Assembly: GCA_017538965.1 (NCBI GenBank)
Contig: JAFYHU010000082.1
Location: forward strand, 1 to 42,130
From: Oscillospiraceae bacterium
GTDB taxonomy: Bacteria > Bacillota > Clostridia > Oscillospirales > Oscillospiraceae
Length of the DNA: 42,130 nucleotides
Reading direction: 5' to 3'
The notes below the pieces were generated by a model that did no database searches, was not told the origin of the DNA, and saw only the letters and a list, made by a program, of their open reading frames with translations. Of this stretch, positions 23,122 to 31,676 are shown one piece after another. A program made the position numbers and the translations under genes. Position 1 is the first letter of the stretch. The number at the start of each line of letters is the position of its first letter.

Positions 23122-24996
23122 TTATGTGGTGGCACGACGGACCTTGGGAGCGAAGATCGGCTCGAGAATACTGCTGATCAGAGCCTCGCGGTCGGCCTCA
23201 TCGGCGGTGGCTTTGCTGATGACGGTGTACAGGGCAGACTGATACGGATCACCCGTGATCTGTGTGCTCACGATCCAATCCAGCAGACTGCGCATGCCGA
23301 CAGCGCCGTCCGTGATGCTGTTCTTGCGGCAGTAGTCGGACATGTCGTTGACGACCTGCACCATCTGAGAGACCTGATATTCGTCGGTAGCGCCGGTGAC
23401 GCTCATTGCGCGCTGCACCATGACCTCGGGTGCGGGTAGCTCAATGTCCTGCACAAGACTCATTCTGTCGATGATCGACTGGTTGAGCCCACGGCAGCCC
23501 TCATAGGAGATGTTCGTCGTGACGATCACCACCGCGTCGGGATGCCGCTCGATGATCTCGCCGGTGGGCAGTGTGATGGAGCCGCCCTGCTCGAGAAGTG
23601 AGTTGAGACCGACCATGACACCGGGCTGGGCAATCGTCGTTGGCTCCTGGAGCTCAATGACATAGCCCTTCTTCAGCGCCTCCAGAAAGTCCGTCTGGGT
23701 ATAGGTGAAGGTCTGACCGCCGGTGACGCGGCTGCTCTCCTCGCGCTTGCTGAGTGCCTGAACCTTTTCGGTCACGCGCTCCAGAATGAGTGCCATGCAG
23801 TCCTGCGCACTGGCGTCTTCCTTTTCCACACCGGTAAGCGCATAGTAAACACCTGCGGGATCGTAGTCCATGTCGTCGAGATCGGGCAGCTTCATGAGCT
23901 TTGCAACATTGGTGTAGTTGATCCCGCCCATGGCCTTGAGCTCCTCGCGCTCCTGATCCAGCTGCTTGTCCCCGGTAGAGGATGCGGCGGAGTCAGGGAA
24001 GAGCTGGCCGATCAGGTCATAGATCTCCGTGTTGGCGTTGCAGGTGTATTTCTTATACGGCAGACCGAGTCCGGCCGCAACCGCCTTGGCGCCCATGGTC
24101 TTGCCAGTACCGGCTGGGCCGCGCAGGAGAAAGTTTCGCATCTGCGTGGGCTGGCCGGTGGTATCTTTGGCGTGGCGGCAGATCTGCACGATCTCCTCCG
24201 GAATGATGTACCAGGAGGGGAGTACCGGTACCTGCATCTGCTCCAAGGGAGTGAGTGTTCTCGGATGCAGCTGATACTTTCCCACAAAGTCTCCGGGATC
24301 GACAAGGGCAGCAGCCTTCTTGTACGTCACGGAACCTGTCTTGGCGAAGATGGTGAACTCACCTGCCACAACACGATTCGGCGTCAGAGCGCCCGAGTCA
24401 AGCTGGGCCTGGCCGACGCGCATGATGTTCCCCGAACGATCGAGCGTTACCTTGATGTGTGCCGGGCAGGCGTCATCCTTGATGCGGCGGTAAGCGTTGT
24501 CGCAAAGAATGGCCATGTACTGGGCGGCAAGATTCACATCCGGGAACCCGGCGATATACTGATCGTGATATTTGCTGCAGGTATCCGAGAACTCTTCATC
24601 CATTGTGAGAACAGGGAAGAGGGCCATCATGATCGCGGCGCCGTCGCGTGCGGTCTTGTGAACCGTATAGGTCTCCAGAACCTCGGTGGCCTTGTCATAG
24701 ACGCTGGCCATCAGGGACCCGGAGTTGCTGTCGTAGACAACCAGGTGATAGGCGTCGGGACCCACGGAGGACTTGTACTCGGCGACCGTGCGGTGGTCGA
24801 TCACGCCGACAGCGCCTTCACCGCCGTCCATGCAGCGGAACACCGCATGGATGCCTTTGATTACCGAGGCACAGAGCGTGGAGGCGGTACCGTCGCCATA
24901 CTTGGAGGAGACGGAGAGCCGTTTGCTCTTCAGTGTGTCAAACGGGGCGGGGAGTGCGCGGTCAAACGCGAAGAGATTGGAGGCATTGGTGCTCAT
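23122..24996 (-). CDS. MoxR-like AAA+ ATPase (624 aa)
   Basis: The N-terminal 250 residues are unrecognised and look like a separate domain. The AAA+ core starts near 285: Walker A LLRGPAGTGKTMGAKA (293-300), followed by CNANTEIYDLIGQLFPD. An insertion of about 100 residues (335-440) precedes a Walker B-like strand that reads GYVIELQEPTTI, with Gln where most members have Asp. Sensor 1 is VIVTTNISYEG (490-500), and NQSIIDR carries a likely arginine finger. It is 23 bases upstream of the VWA partner. The pair should form a MoxR/VWA chaperone module. The client may be one of the DNA-processing proteins of the co-regulated operons. Confidence 0.87.
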   Translation of the reverse strand: MSTNASNLFAFDRALPAPFDTLKSKRLSVSSKYGDGTASTLCASVIKGIHAVFRCMDGGEGAVGVIDHRTVAEYKSSVGPDAYHLVVYDSNSGSLMASVYDKATEVLETYTVHKTARDGAAIMMALFPVLTMDEEFSDTCSKYHDQYIAGFPDVNLAAQYMAILCDNAYRRIKDDACPAHIKVTLDRSGNIMRVGQAQLDSGALTPNRVVAGEFTIFAKTGSVTYKKAAALVDPGDFVGKYQLHPRTLTPLEQMQVPVLPSWYIIPEEIVQICRHAKDTTGQPTQMRNFLLRGPAGTGKTMGAKAVAAGLGLPYKKYTCNANTEIYDLIGQLFPDSAASSTGDKQLDQEREELKAMGGINYTNVAKLMKLPDLDDMDYDPAGVYYALTGVEKEDASAQDCMALILERVTEKVQALSKREESSRVTGGQTFTYTQTDFLEALKKGYVIELQEPTTIAQPGVMVGLNSLLEQGGSITLPTGEIIERHPDAVVIVTTNISYEGCRGLNQSIIDRMSLVQDIELPAPEVMVQRAMSVTGATDEYQVSQMVQVVNDMSDYCRKNSITDGAVGMRSLLDWIVSTQITGDPYQSALYTVISKATADEADREALISSILEPIFAPKVRRATT

Positions 24997-25026
24997 TCTT
25001 TATTCCTTTCCGCAGGGCATGCCTGC

Positions 25027-25749
25027 TTAAAAAAGTACTTTGATGCCGTCGGCATCGATCTTTACATTCTGTAAGCCGTTTCGCTGAAGCTCCTTGCAGA
25101 CGCAGCTCCAGCTTTCCGGTTTGGGGAGGTCGTTGCGGTCAATGTGTAGCCCGGTCTCGCCGGAGCCTATGGAGTCGTTGATCCGCTGATTGAGGGAAAC
25201 CATGTTGGCTTCCACCCACTCAAAGGCCACCAACTCGTAATTCTCCGGCAATGGCTCGGAGGCTGAGGACTGAGAATCTGCATGGGTATCCGAAGACTTG
25301 GGCGGAGATACAGGCGCAGAGAGATAGACGAGGGATTTAAGCCTGCCATGCTCTGCCCGAAGCTCTGCGCGGCGATAACCGCCGGCACGGTTGAGCAGGA
25401 TGATGGCGGGCTTCCCGGCTTCAAGATCCCGGAGAGCTCCGGGACTTTCCCAGATCCAACGGGCGTCCGGATAGGACTGAAAGATGCCGGCGTTGATGTC
25501 CTCAATAAGTGCACAATACGCTGTCTGCGCCTTGATGTCGGTTTTACGCGGCGGCAGCAGCACAGGCGGCTGCGTCGGCGGAACATTCCGGGACGACAGA
25601 AACAGCAGCCGAAGTGTTGCTATAAAGATGCCGAGGATAACCAGCAGAAGGATGGGCCACAGCCTTGTGATAAACAGGAGCAGTGCGAGAAGCAGGAGAA
25701 GAATCAGGGCTTCATACGCCATACGCCGCTGGTATTCTTTTTGATTCAT
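25027..25749 (-). CDS. Membrane-anchored protein of the SSB operon (240 aa)
   Basis: The start is the ATG at 25749 (MNQKEYQRRMAYEALI). Two hydrophobic helices fill about residues 12-50 (ILLLLLALLLFITRLWPILL), followed by a proline-rich stretch and a soluble domain of about 170 residues. That domain has IEDINAGIFQSYPDARWIWE, AIILLNRAGGYRRAEL and a C-terminal YELVAFEWVEANMVSLNQRI. The family was not recognised. It lies between a small helical protein and the AAA+ ATPase and overlaps the former by 38 bases. It may link the AAA+/VWA machine to the membrane. Confidence 0.7.
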   Translation of the reverse strand: MNQKEYQRRMAYEALILLLLLALLLFITRLWPILLLVILGIFIATLRLLFLSSRNVPPTQPPVLLPPRKTDIKAQTAYCALIEDINAGIFQSYPDARWIWESPGALRDLEAGKPAIILLNRAGGYRRAELRAEHGRLKSLVYLSAPVSPPKSSDTHADSQSSASEPLPENYELVAFEWVEANMVSLNQRINDSIGSGETGLHIDRNDLPKPESWSCVCKELQRNGLQNVKIDADGIKVLF

Positions 25750-26095
25750 AGCCTGTATGTCCTTTCTGTGTCCGCGCAGGCGGCACAAAGATATGGAGCT
25801 GACGCGATCCCTTGGGGTCGGCCTTGCTTCGGGTGATGACCGCGGCGGCATCCAGCGGATGTTCCGGGATCAGAACCGGGGTGATGCGGATGGCCCGGTC
25901 CAGGGACAGCACACGCCAGTATTCCGTGTTGCTCTGATAGAGACGGATGGTATACTGCTGCTTTCGGGGAACGGCCTTTGCAATGGTAAGCAGCTCCTTC
26001 GGGAGCAGGAGCCCTTCGGTCTTGCGGTCAAGAGCGCCGAGGATCTTTGTCTCCTTTTCTTCAGCGGAGAGCTTGGAGAATGCTTTGTTCTTCAT
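25712..26095 (-). CDS. Unrecognised protein of the SSB operon (127 aa)
   Basis: The start is the ATG at 26095 (MKNKAFSKLSAEEKETKIL), with AAAGGAGG just upstream; a longer open frame upstream is out of phase with SSB and not real. The product has a helical N-terminus and a beta-rich centre (YTIRLYQSNTEYWRVLSL, RAIRITPVLIPEH), basic overall. No family recognised. Its last 38 bases overlap the start of the membrane protein gene. It follows a hairpin that may lower its expression relative to SSB. Confidence 0.7.
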   Translation of the reverse strand: MKNKAFSKLSAEEKETKILGALDRKTEGLLLPKELLTIAKAVPRKQQYTIRLYQSNTEYWRVLSLDRAIRITPVLIPEHPLDAAAVITRSKADPKGSRQLHIFVPPARTQKGHTGYESKRIPAAYGV

Positions 26096-26120
26096 GGAAA
26101 CCTCCTTTAAAATGCGAAAA

Positions 26121-26154
26121 TGGCGCACATGAGCGGAATGTCCCATGTGCGCCA
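26121..26154 (-). terminator. Intercistronic hairpin after ssb
   Basis: TGGCGCACATG and CATGTGCGCCA form a perfect 11-bp stem; on the minus strand it is followed by TTTTCGCATTTT. It lies between ssb and the 127 aa gene and should act as a partial terminator, giving more SSB than downstream products. Confidence 0.6.
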
Positions 26155-26177
26155 TGCGCGTGAATTCATATGTGTGC

Positions 26178-26639
26178 TCAGCCCTCGTCGAAGAAGGAGC
26201 CGCCGCCGAAGGATTCATATCCGGCGAAGTTCTTCCCGGCAGGGGGCGCGTCACGGCCTGCGGGTGCGGCACTGCCCGGTTCATCGGATTTCTTCTCGGT
26301 CTTGGGCCTGGAGCCGGCAAACTCGATATCGTCAAGGATGATGACCGGCTGGCTTCTCGGCTCGCCGGTACTCTGATCGGTCCAGGTATCCTCGTCATAG
26401 CGGCCGGTGATGTTGATGGCGGAGCCTTCCTTGAGCTGCATCTTCTTAATGCGCTCACAGAGGTTGCCGAAGGCCTTGACGTTGATGTTGACCCAGCGGG
26501 TATTGTTCTCGGCGTTCTTGTCGTAGACGCGTTCGCCGATGCGGAAGCGGACAACATTGCCGTCCTCGGAATACTTGAGGGCTGCGCGGTTGTCGAAGCC
26601 TCGGGAGATCACGGCATTGGTTGCGGTAAAACGTAACAT
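26178..26639 (-). CDS. ssb: Single-stranded DNA-binding protein
   Basis: The 153 aa protein has an OB-fold of about 110 residues: RFTATNAVISRGFDNRA at the start, VVRFRIGERVYD, TRWVNINVKAFGNLCERI, and EGSAINITGRYDEDTW, then PVIILDDIEFAG. The Gly/Pro/Ala-rich tail ends GGSFFDEG. This is acidic but lacks the usual DDDIPF tip that recruits partner proteins, so it may have different partners. It is the first gene of the operon under the attenuated leader. It is probably an element-type SSB beside the chromosomal one. Confidence 0.88.
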   Translation of the reverse strand: MLRFTATNAVISRGFDNRAALKYSEDGNVVRFRIGERVYDKNAENNTRWVNINVKAFGNLCERIKKMQLKEGSAINITGRYDEDTWTDQSTGEPRSQPVIILDDIEFAGSRPKTEKKSDEPGSAAPAGRDAPPAGKNFAGYESFGGGSFFDEG

Positions 26640-26710
26640 GAGAGTACCCCTTTCTGCAGGTTTTTCCTGCTTTGACTATTATATTTCAACCCGTTTGTCG
26701 GGAGAAATCG

Positions 26711-26748
26711 AAAAAAAGAGTGCCATTCGGAAAAATCCAAATGACACT
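26711..26748 (-). terminator. Leader attenuator of the SSB operon
   Basis: On the minus strand AGTGTCATTTGG (26748-26737) pairs with CCGAATGGCACT (26730-26719), followed by C and seven T. It lies between the promoter and ssb and is nearly the same as the attenuator of operon 1 at 15101-15137. Confidence 0.75.
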
Positions 26749-26749
26749 G

Positions 26750-26765
26750 TGAGACGAGAGACTGA
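26750..26765 (-). promoter_or_regulatory. Conserved leader element, copy 2
   Basis: TCAGTCTCTCGTCTCA, identical to the element at 15139-15154, one base before the attenuator stem. GAGAGAC near the expected 5' end of this transcript could pair with GTCTCTC in the element. Confidence 0.6.
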
Positions 26766-26800
26766 GAATCCTGAGCGGATACTGGAAACTGTTGTCTCTC

Positions 26801-26829
26801 ATTATATGCTATTTATTGGACCGCGTCAA
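26801..26829 (-). promoter_or_regulatory. Promoter of the SSB operon
   Basis: TTGACG (26829-26824), 17 bp, TATAAT (26806-26801) on the minus strand, preceded by TGAAAT as at the operon 1 promoter. It lies 18 bases after the stop of the truncated lipoprotein gene. Confidence 0.8.
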
Positions 26830-26846
26830 ATTTCAAGGGCGGCAGA

Positions 26847-27218
26847 TTACTTCGCACTGAGTGTGATGTTTCCGGTAGTCTTCTCCAGCACATTGACAAA
26901 GAGCGTGTATTCGCCCGGCTGAAGCGGATGCTCGGTCGTACCGGCGGAGTTCACCGTCACGTCCAGTGCGGGCGTTTCGTCTGTGTGCAGGATCTCGTCA
27001 AGGGAGGCATCCACGCCAGCAGGCTCATTATCCAGAAAGAGCTTCAGTTGGATGGAGCCTTTGGAGAGGGCCGAGTCGATGACAAGCTGCTGACCATCGG
27101 CGACCGTGATGCCGGCACCGCCGACGCCGCTGATCCCGGCTTTGTCCGCTGTGATGGTGATCGTGTTGTCATCATGCGGCACGACCTCCAGACTGGGTTT
27201 GCGGCTCTTGTTATGGCA
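26847..27218 (-). pseudogene. Truncated lipoprotein gene lacking its signal peptide
   Basis: The open frame encodes about 123 residues from a cysteine (CHNKSRKPSLEV) through a secreted-type, all-beta sequence (NTITITADKAGISGVGG, then QQLVIDSALSKGSIQLKL) to the stop. The Cys followed by polar residues looks like the start of a mature lipoprotein, but upstream there is no signal peptide and no good start before an in-frame stop; a GTG at 27182 is the only internal start. The break lies where the defence island begins, so the 5' end was probably lost on its arrival. A cytoplasmic protein from the GTG cannot be excluded. Confidence 0.55.
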
Positions 27219-27279
27219 CCCGGGATCATTAGAAGCTGAATAAAACCTGTTAGTTCACTTTCAAAGGTATATCATTTCC

Positions 27280-27308
27280 TTGTGTATCATGTCAAAGTAT
27301 GCTATTAT
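27280..27308 (+). promoter_or_regulatory. Promoter of the defence operon
   Basis: TTGTGT (27280-27285), a 17-bp spacer and TATTAT (27303-27308, overlapping TATAAT) lie about 80 bases ahead of the first defence gene. Confidence 0.65.
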
Positions 27309-27387
27309 AATAAGAAATTAAGTTGTAATATTATGTGATAAAGCTTGACGTATTGGTAGAAAATGAAGTAACGGGGTGAGAAAAGAT

Positions 27388-28857
27388 ATGCCCGAACTGA
27401 TCGAATCTATACCGGAAGCGCGTCTGCTACTGATGTCTCTTCGCTCCGTAGGATACACCGAAGAGGCGGCCATTGCAGACATCATTGACAATAGCATCTC
27501 TGCGGATGCAACCAAAATAGATATAACATTTGATTGGGATCGTCGCCGGATCGTCATCTCTGACAATGGTTTTGGCATGGACGCCGACTCCCTTATCAAA
27601 AACATGCGCATTGGTTCAGCCGATCCCGGTGAAATTCGTCCATCCAAGGATCTTGGCCGCTTTGGCATGGGAATGAAGACGGCCGCTTTCTCTCTGGGAA
27701 AACGGCTTACTGTTATCACAAAAACGAGCGAAGGGTTTACAAATGCCACATGGGATCTGGATGAGGTCCTACAAATTGGCTGGCAACTGATCGTTCAGGA
27801 AGATGATGCCCTTTCCGAGTTCTATGGGATGCTCGGTGAACAAGGAACAATTATCATAATAGACAAACTGGATCGCCTTGTTGACAAAAGCGACATAGGA
27901 AAGTCAAAGCAAAAGTTCTTTAGGATTCTTTCAAACACGGAAAAGCATATCAGCCTCATATTTCACCGATTTATTGAGGAAGACGGGCTTGAATTGACGA
28001 TCAACGGGAACATTATTGAAGCTTGGAACCCGTTCATCCCGGAAAACCGCGCTACGCAGGAGCTATCTGAAGAGCCTGTGTACTCTGACGATGGACTCCA
28101 TGAAGTTACAATCCAACCGTACATTCTCCCACACAAGACAAAGTTTGCGAGTCCGGACGATTTTAAGAAGGCTGGTGGGCCTAAGGGGTGGAATTACCAC
28201 CAAGGCGTGTACCTCTATAGAAATAAGCGCCTGATCGTTTACGGGACATGGTTTGATTTTATTCGGAAAGAACCCGCGTACAATCTGGCTCGTATCAAAG
28301 TCGACATTTCATCTGCCGACGATGAGCTTTGGAACATTGATATTAAGAAATCTGCGGCGTCGCTCCCTCTTTTCATGAGGGATACTATGGCGCGCGTCAT
28401 TGATGTAGCAACAGAAAAATCTGCGACAGTCTATAACTCCAGGGGCACGTACTCAAAGAATCCTACAATCCCGAACCTGAGCTATGTATGGGAGCAACGC
28501 AAGACCAACGGAAAATACTCCTTCCATATCAACAAAAAGCACATTCTTCTGAAATCCATCCGAGCACAACTAGATGAGGAGGGCAAGGATTCTCTGTCAG
28601 CATATTTGTCCCTTGTGGAAAATTTTGCTCCATTTATGGTTTCCGGCGTCACGGCATCCTTGCAGACCTCGGATAAAGAAAAACCTGTCGATCTGGAATC
28701 AGTGGAATCTGTAATGGCGATAAACGAGCTGAAGAAATATGTCAGCCTTTTCCGTGTAAGAGGCTTCACAAATGATGAAATCCGGTCAACGCTTCTGGAA
28801 ATGCCAAATTATCGGCATTTGAAGCAGGTCATTATTGAATTGACGGAGGATAACTGA
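27388..28857 (+). CDS. MORC-like GHKL ATPase of a restriction-type system
   Basis: The start is the ATG at 27388, preceded by GGGGTGAG; a GTG four codons upstream lies within that site. The 489 aa protein has a Bergerat ATP-binding fold: AIADIIDNSI (about 28-37), SDNGFGMDADSL (G1, 58-69) and GRFGMGMKTAAFSLG (G2, 90-104). The rest resembles prokaryotic MORC/MutL-like ATPases that sit in restriction-modification operons next to Z1 proteins. It likely acts as a nucleotide-controlled clamp or loop-forming factor. The stop overlaps the Z1 start by one base. Confidence 0.88.
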   Translation: MPELIESIPEARLLLMSLRSVGYTEEAAIADIIDNSISADATKIDITFDWDRRRIVISDNGFGMDADSLIKNMRIGSADPGEIRPSKDLGRFGMGMKTAAFSLGKRLTVITKTSEGFTNATWDLDEVLQIGWQLIVQEDDALSEFYGMLGEQGTIIIIDKLDRLVDKSDIGKSKQKFFRILSNTEKHISLIFHRFIEEDGLELTINGNIIEAWNPFIPENRATQELSEEPVYSDDGLHEVTIQPYILPHKTKFASPDDFKKAGGPKGWNYHQGVYLYRNKRLIVYGTWFDFIRKEPAYNLARIKVDISSADDELWNIDIKKSAASLPLFMRDTMARVIDVATEKSATVYNSRGTYSKNPTIPNLSYVWEQRKTNGKYSFHINKKHILLKSIRAQLDEEGKDSLSAYLSLVENFAPFMVSGVTASLQTSDKEKPVDLESVESVMAINELKKYVSLFRVRGFTNDEIRSTLLEMPNYRHLKQVIIELTEDN

Positions 28858-31676
28858 TGCTGAATATTCCAGCTGGACTCTCAGATGAAGAAAGAGGTAT
28901 ATATAAAGTCTGCTTCACGGCCTGCGAAAAGCTGCTCAACGAAGGAAAGACCATCTCTGAAGCAGTTGATGCTGCAATTGCTAAGTACAGTTTTCTTGTC
29001 AGCGATGTCAATGAGCTACGCAGATTTCTCTATGCAGAGATTACCGTTTATAGTGAACCAACAGTAGCCCTCATCGCAGAAAAGTACAAGAATTCCGATT
29101 GGTGGTCGAAGCGCAAGGCAGACTACTCTTTCCCGAAGGAGTATTCTGAGCGCTATTATGACTATATGTGTAATAAACCGTCATGGGGTATTACAGCCAT
29201 TAATGAAATAGACCGCTCTACAGACAAAACCATGAATGCCATTGTTGATCCTCAGCTTGGCGCCGAGGATGAACGAATCGGAATGATTTTCGGTTATGTC
29301 CAGTCCGGTAAGACAGCGCATTATATCAGCCTGATCAACAAGGCCTATGATGCCGGCTATAAGATTATTATTGTCCTGACGGGCATGCATGACAGCTTGC
29401 GTAGCCAAACACAGTCTCGCATTGATGAGGAAGTACTGGGATACGAAACAAGTATCGATTATTTTCTGAACAGTGCCTTGGAAAAGAATGCGATAGGTGT
29501 CGGCGTTGGATTCCAGAACCAGATTCGCGCCCTGCCTATGCTCCAGTCTCTGACCACACGGGATCAGAAGGGTGATTTCAGCAAAAGCACTCTCGGCGTG
29601 AAGATGACGAATCCCTTCATTATCGTCACAAAGAAAAATGCCGTTGTGCTCCGGAATATTCTGAAATACTTCAACAATTCCCCTTTTGCCGAAACAGAGA
29701 ACGGAAAAAAGTATATCCCTGCTACATACCCGGCTCTCATCATTGATGATGAGGCTGACCAGGCTTCTGTAAACACGAAAGCTGTCCGCGAGAAAGACGG
29801 AAGCTATAAGAAGGATTACGATCCGTCTACGATCAATGGTCTGATCCGTAAGCTCCTCCGCGTGTTCAAAACCAGATCTTACGTTGGCTATACAGCAACG
29901 CCGTATGCCAATATCTTTATTGATCCAAAGACGCCTGATACGGAGTACGGAAGCGACCTTTATCCAAGAGACTTTATTTTCCGTGCCCCACGCTCCAACA
30001 TGTATGTAGGCGCCAGAGAGTTCTTTGGACTGGCTGGGACCGAAGATGCGCCCACAATGCCGTTGTTCCGGCCTATCATAAAAGGGGCAAGCTATCTTGG
30101 AAAAGGCACAAAAGTCGATGATCCTGTAGGTCCTATTCCCGATGAATTGAAGCTAGCTGTTCGATATTTCTATATCTCCACGGCACTGAGAAACCTACGC
30201 GGTCAGATCAACAAGCCGAACAGCATGCTCGTTCATGTTGTCCGTTTTGTTGGTCAGCAGAACATTATCAAGCGCAAAGTCCAGGATTACCGTGATGAGT
30301 TGGAGTCATACATCCGGTATAACGACATGGAAACCTGTGAGGAATTCCAGCGCATATGGAATAGTGACTATCTTCCCACACACTCTGATTTACAGAGTAG
30401 CTTCCACAGGTATATGGATGGTTGCACCATGCCGGAGTGGGCCGATGTGTGGAACGAGATTTGCCGCATTGTACAGGGCAAAGAGATTACCGTTTATGCA
30501 GTCAATGGCAAAAGCCTCGATGCCCTGATATATAAAAACCATCAGGGCAAGCCCTTTAATGTCATAGTCATCGGTGGCGATAAGCTTTCTCGCGGATTGA
30601 CACTTGAAGGGCTGACTGTGAGCTATTTCACACGATCCTCCAGCACATACGACACCCTCATGCAAATGGGCCGCTGGTTCGGGTTCAGACCGGGCTATCT
30701 GGACGCTTGCAGACTTTTCACGACTAAAGATCTTTTTGCCAATTTTTCACACATTTCTATGGCCACGGAGGATCTCGCCAGCCAGTTTGACTTTATGGAT
30801 GAGGTCAGCCAGACGCCGAGAGATTTTGGCCTCCGGGTGGCAACGCACCCGACTCTGCTGATCACAGCACGCAACAAGCTGAGAACTGGCGTCGAGATGA
30901 AGAGTGATTTCAGCTGCAAGCTGAGCCAGACCAGAGTCTTTGATGTTGACGGCGAGACTTATGACCACAACTTTGAAGCTGTTGAGTCATTGCTGAAAGC
31001 AATCGGCAATCCTCTCTCCAAGCAAGGCTTTAAAGATCATTTCCAGAAAAATAACCCCGGTGATCATTACTTTTGGATCAATATTTCCGGTTACCACGTT
31101 GCTTCCTTCTTTGAGGCATATCAGACATCTAAATCTGCAACTCGGGCAAATAGCAAGTATATGGCCGAGTATGTCAGAGAGATGATGAAGGTCGGTGGAG
31201 TCACTGACTGGACCGTATGCTTGATGAATTTCAAGCGTGAGGACAAGCCCACTTTCTCTATTGCAGGCTTCGATGAGATCGGCGCCGGTATTTTCCGTGC
31301 TGAAGGGAAAGGTGTTCAGTCCCAAGGAAGTACCGTGTCCATTCATACCATGACATCTGAAGGGCATGAATTCTACGATTTTACAGATGATCAACTAAAG
31401 AAAAAAGATGCCCGTGAGGCCGAATTAAAGGCACAGAAGAAAAATGATAAGCGTTGCAGTGAAATACTGCGTAGCGAGATTCGTGATCAGAAGCAGGGCT
31501 TCTTGATTCTATACCCGATTGCAGATGCCGGCGACCTCACGAAGATGAAAGGCGATCACAAAACTCCGTTCGGTTTTGCTGCTGTGTTCCCAGACCGCAA
31601 GGGTAAAGGCGACCTGAAAACGTATCGAATGAACGATGTCGCAGTGGAGAATGATAGCGATGAGTTTTACGACTGA
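28857..31676 (+). CDS. Z1-domain ATPase/helicase-like protein (939 aa)
   Basis: This is a large superfamily 2-like protein with the Z1 domain. The P-loop variant is GYVQSGKTAHYISL (146-159), the DEAD-like box is LIIDDEADQASVNT, motif III is VGYTATPYANIF, and the C-terminal helicase-like part has VIGGDKLSRGLTLEGL and QMGRWFGFRPGY. Z1 proteins are found with MORC ATPases, PD-(D/E)XK nucleases and DNA methylases in defence operons and are thought to move or remodel DNA. The N-terminal 110 residues are helical. It overlaps the next gene by 17 bases. Confidence 0.9.
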   Translation: MLNIPAGLSDEERGIYKVCFTACEKLLNEGKTISEAVDAAIAKYSFLVSDVNELRRFLYAEITVYSEPTVALIAEKYKNSDWWSKRKADYSFPKEYSERYYDYMCNKPSWGITAINEIDRSTDKTMNAIVDPQLGAEDERIGMIFGYVQSGKTAHYISLINKAYDAGYKIIIVLTGMHDSLRSQTQSRIDEEVLGYETSIDYFLNSALEKNAIGVGVGFQNQIRALPMLQSLTTRDQKGDFSKSTLGVKMTNPFIIVTKKNAVVLRNILKYFNNSPFAETENGKKYIPATYPALIIDDEADQASVNTKAVREKDGSYKKDYDPSTINGLIRKLLRVFKTRSYVGYTATPYANIFIDPKTPDTEYGSDLYPRDFIFRAPRSNMYVGAREFFGLAGTEDAPTMPLFRPIIKGASYLGKGTKVDDPVGPIPDELKLAVRYFYISTALRNLRGQINKPNSMLVHVVRFVGQQNIIKRKVQDYRDELESYIRYNDMETCEEFQRIWNSDYLPTHSDLQSSFHRYMDGCTMPEWADVWNEICRIVQGKEITVYAVNGKSLDALIYKNHQGKPFNVIVIGGDKLSRGLTLEGLTVSYFTRSSSTYDTLMQMGRWFGFRPGYLDACRLFTTKDLFANFSHISMATEDLASQFDFMDEVSQTPRDFGLRVATHPTLLITARNKLRTGVEMKSDFSCKLSQTRVFDVDGETYDHNFEAVESLLKAIGNPLSKQGFKDHFQKNNPGDHYFWINISGYHVASFFEAYQTSKSATRANSKYMAEYVREMMKVGGVTDWTVCLMNFKREDKPTFSIAGFDEIGAGIFRAEGKGVQSQGSTVSIHTMTSEGHEFYDFTDDQLKKKDAREAELKAQKKNDKRCSEILRSEIRDQKQGFLILYPIADAGDLTKMKGDHKTPFGFAAVFPDRKGKGDLKTYRMNDVAVENDSDEFYD

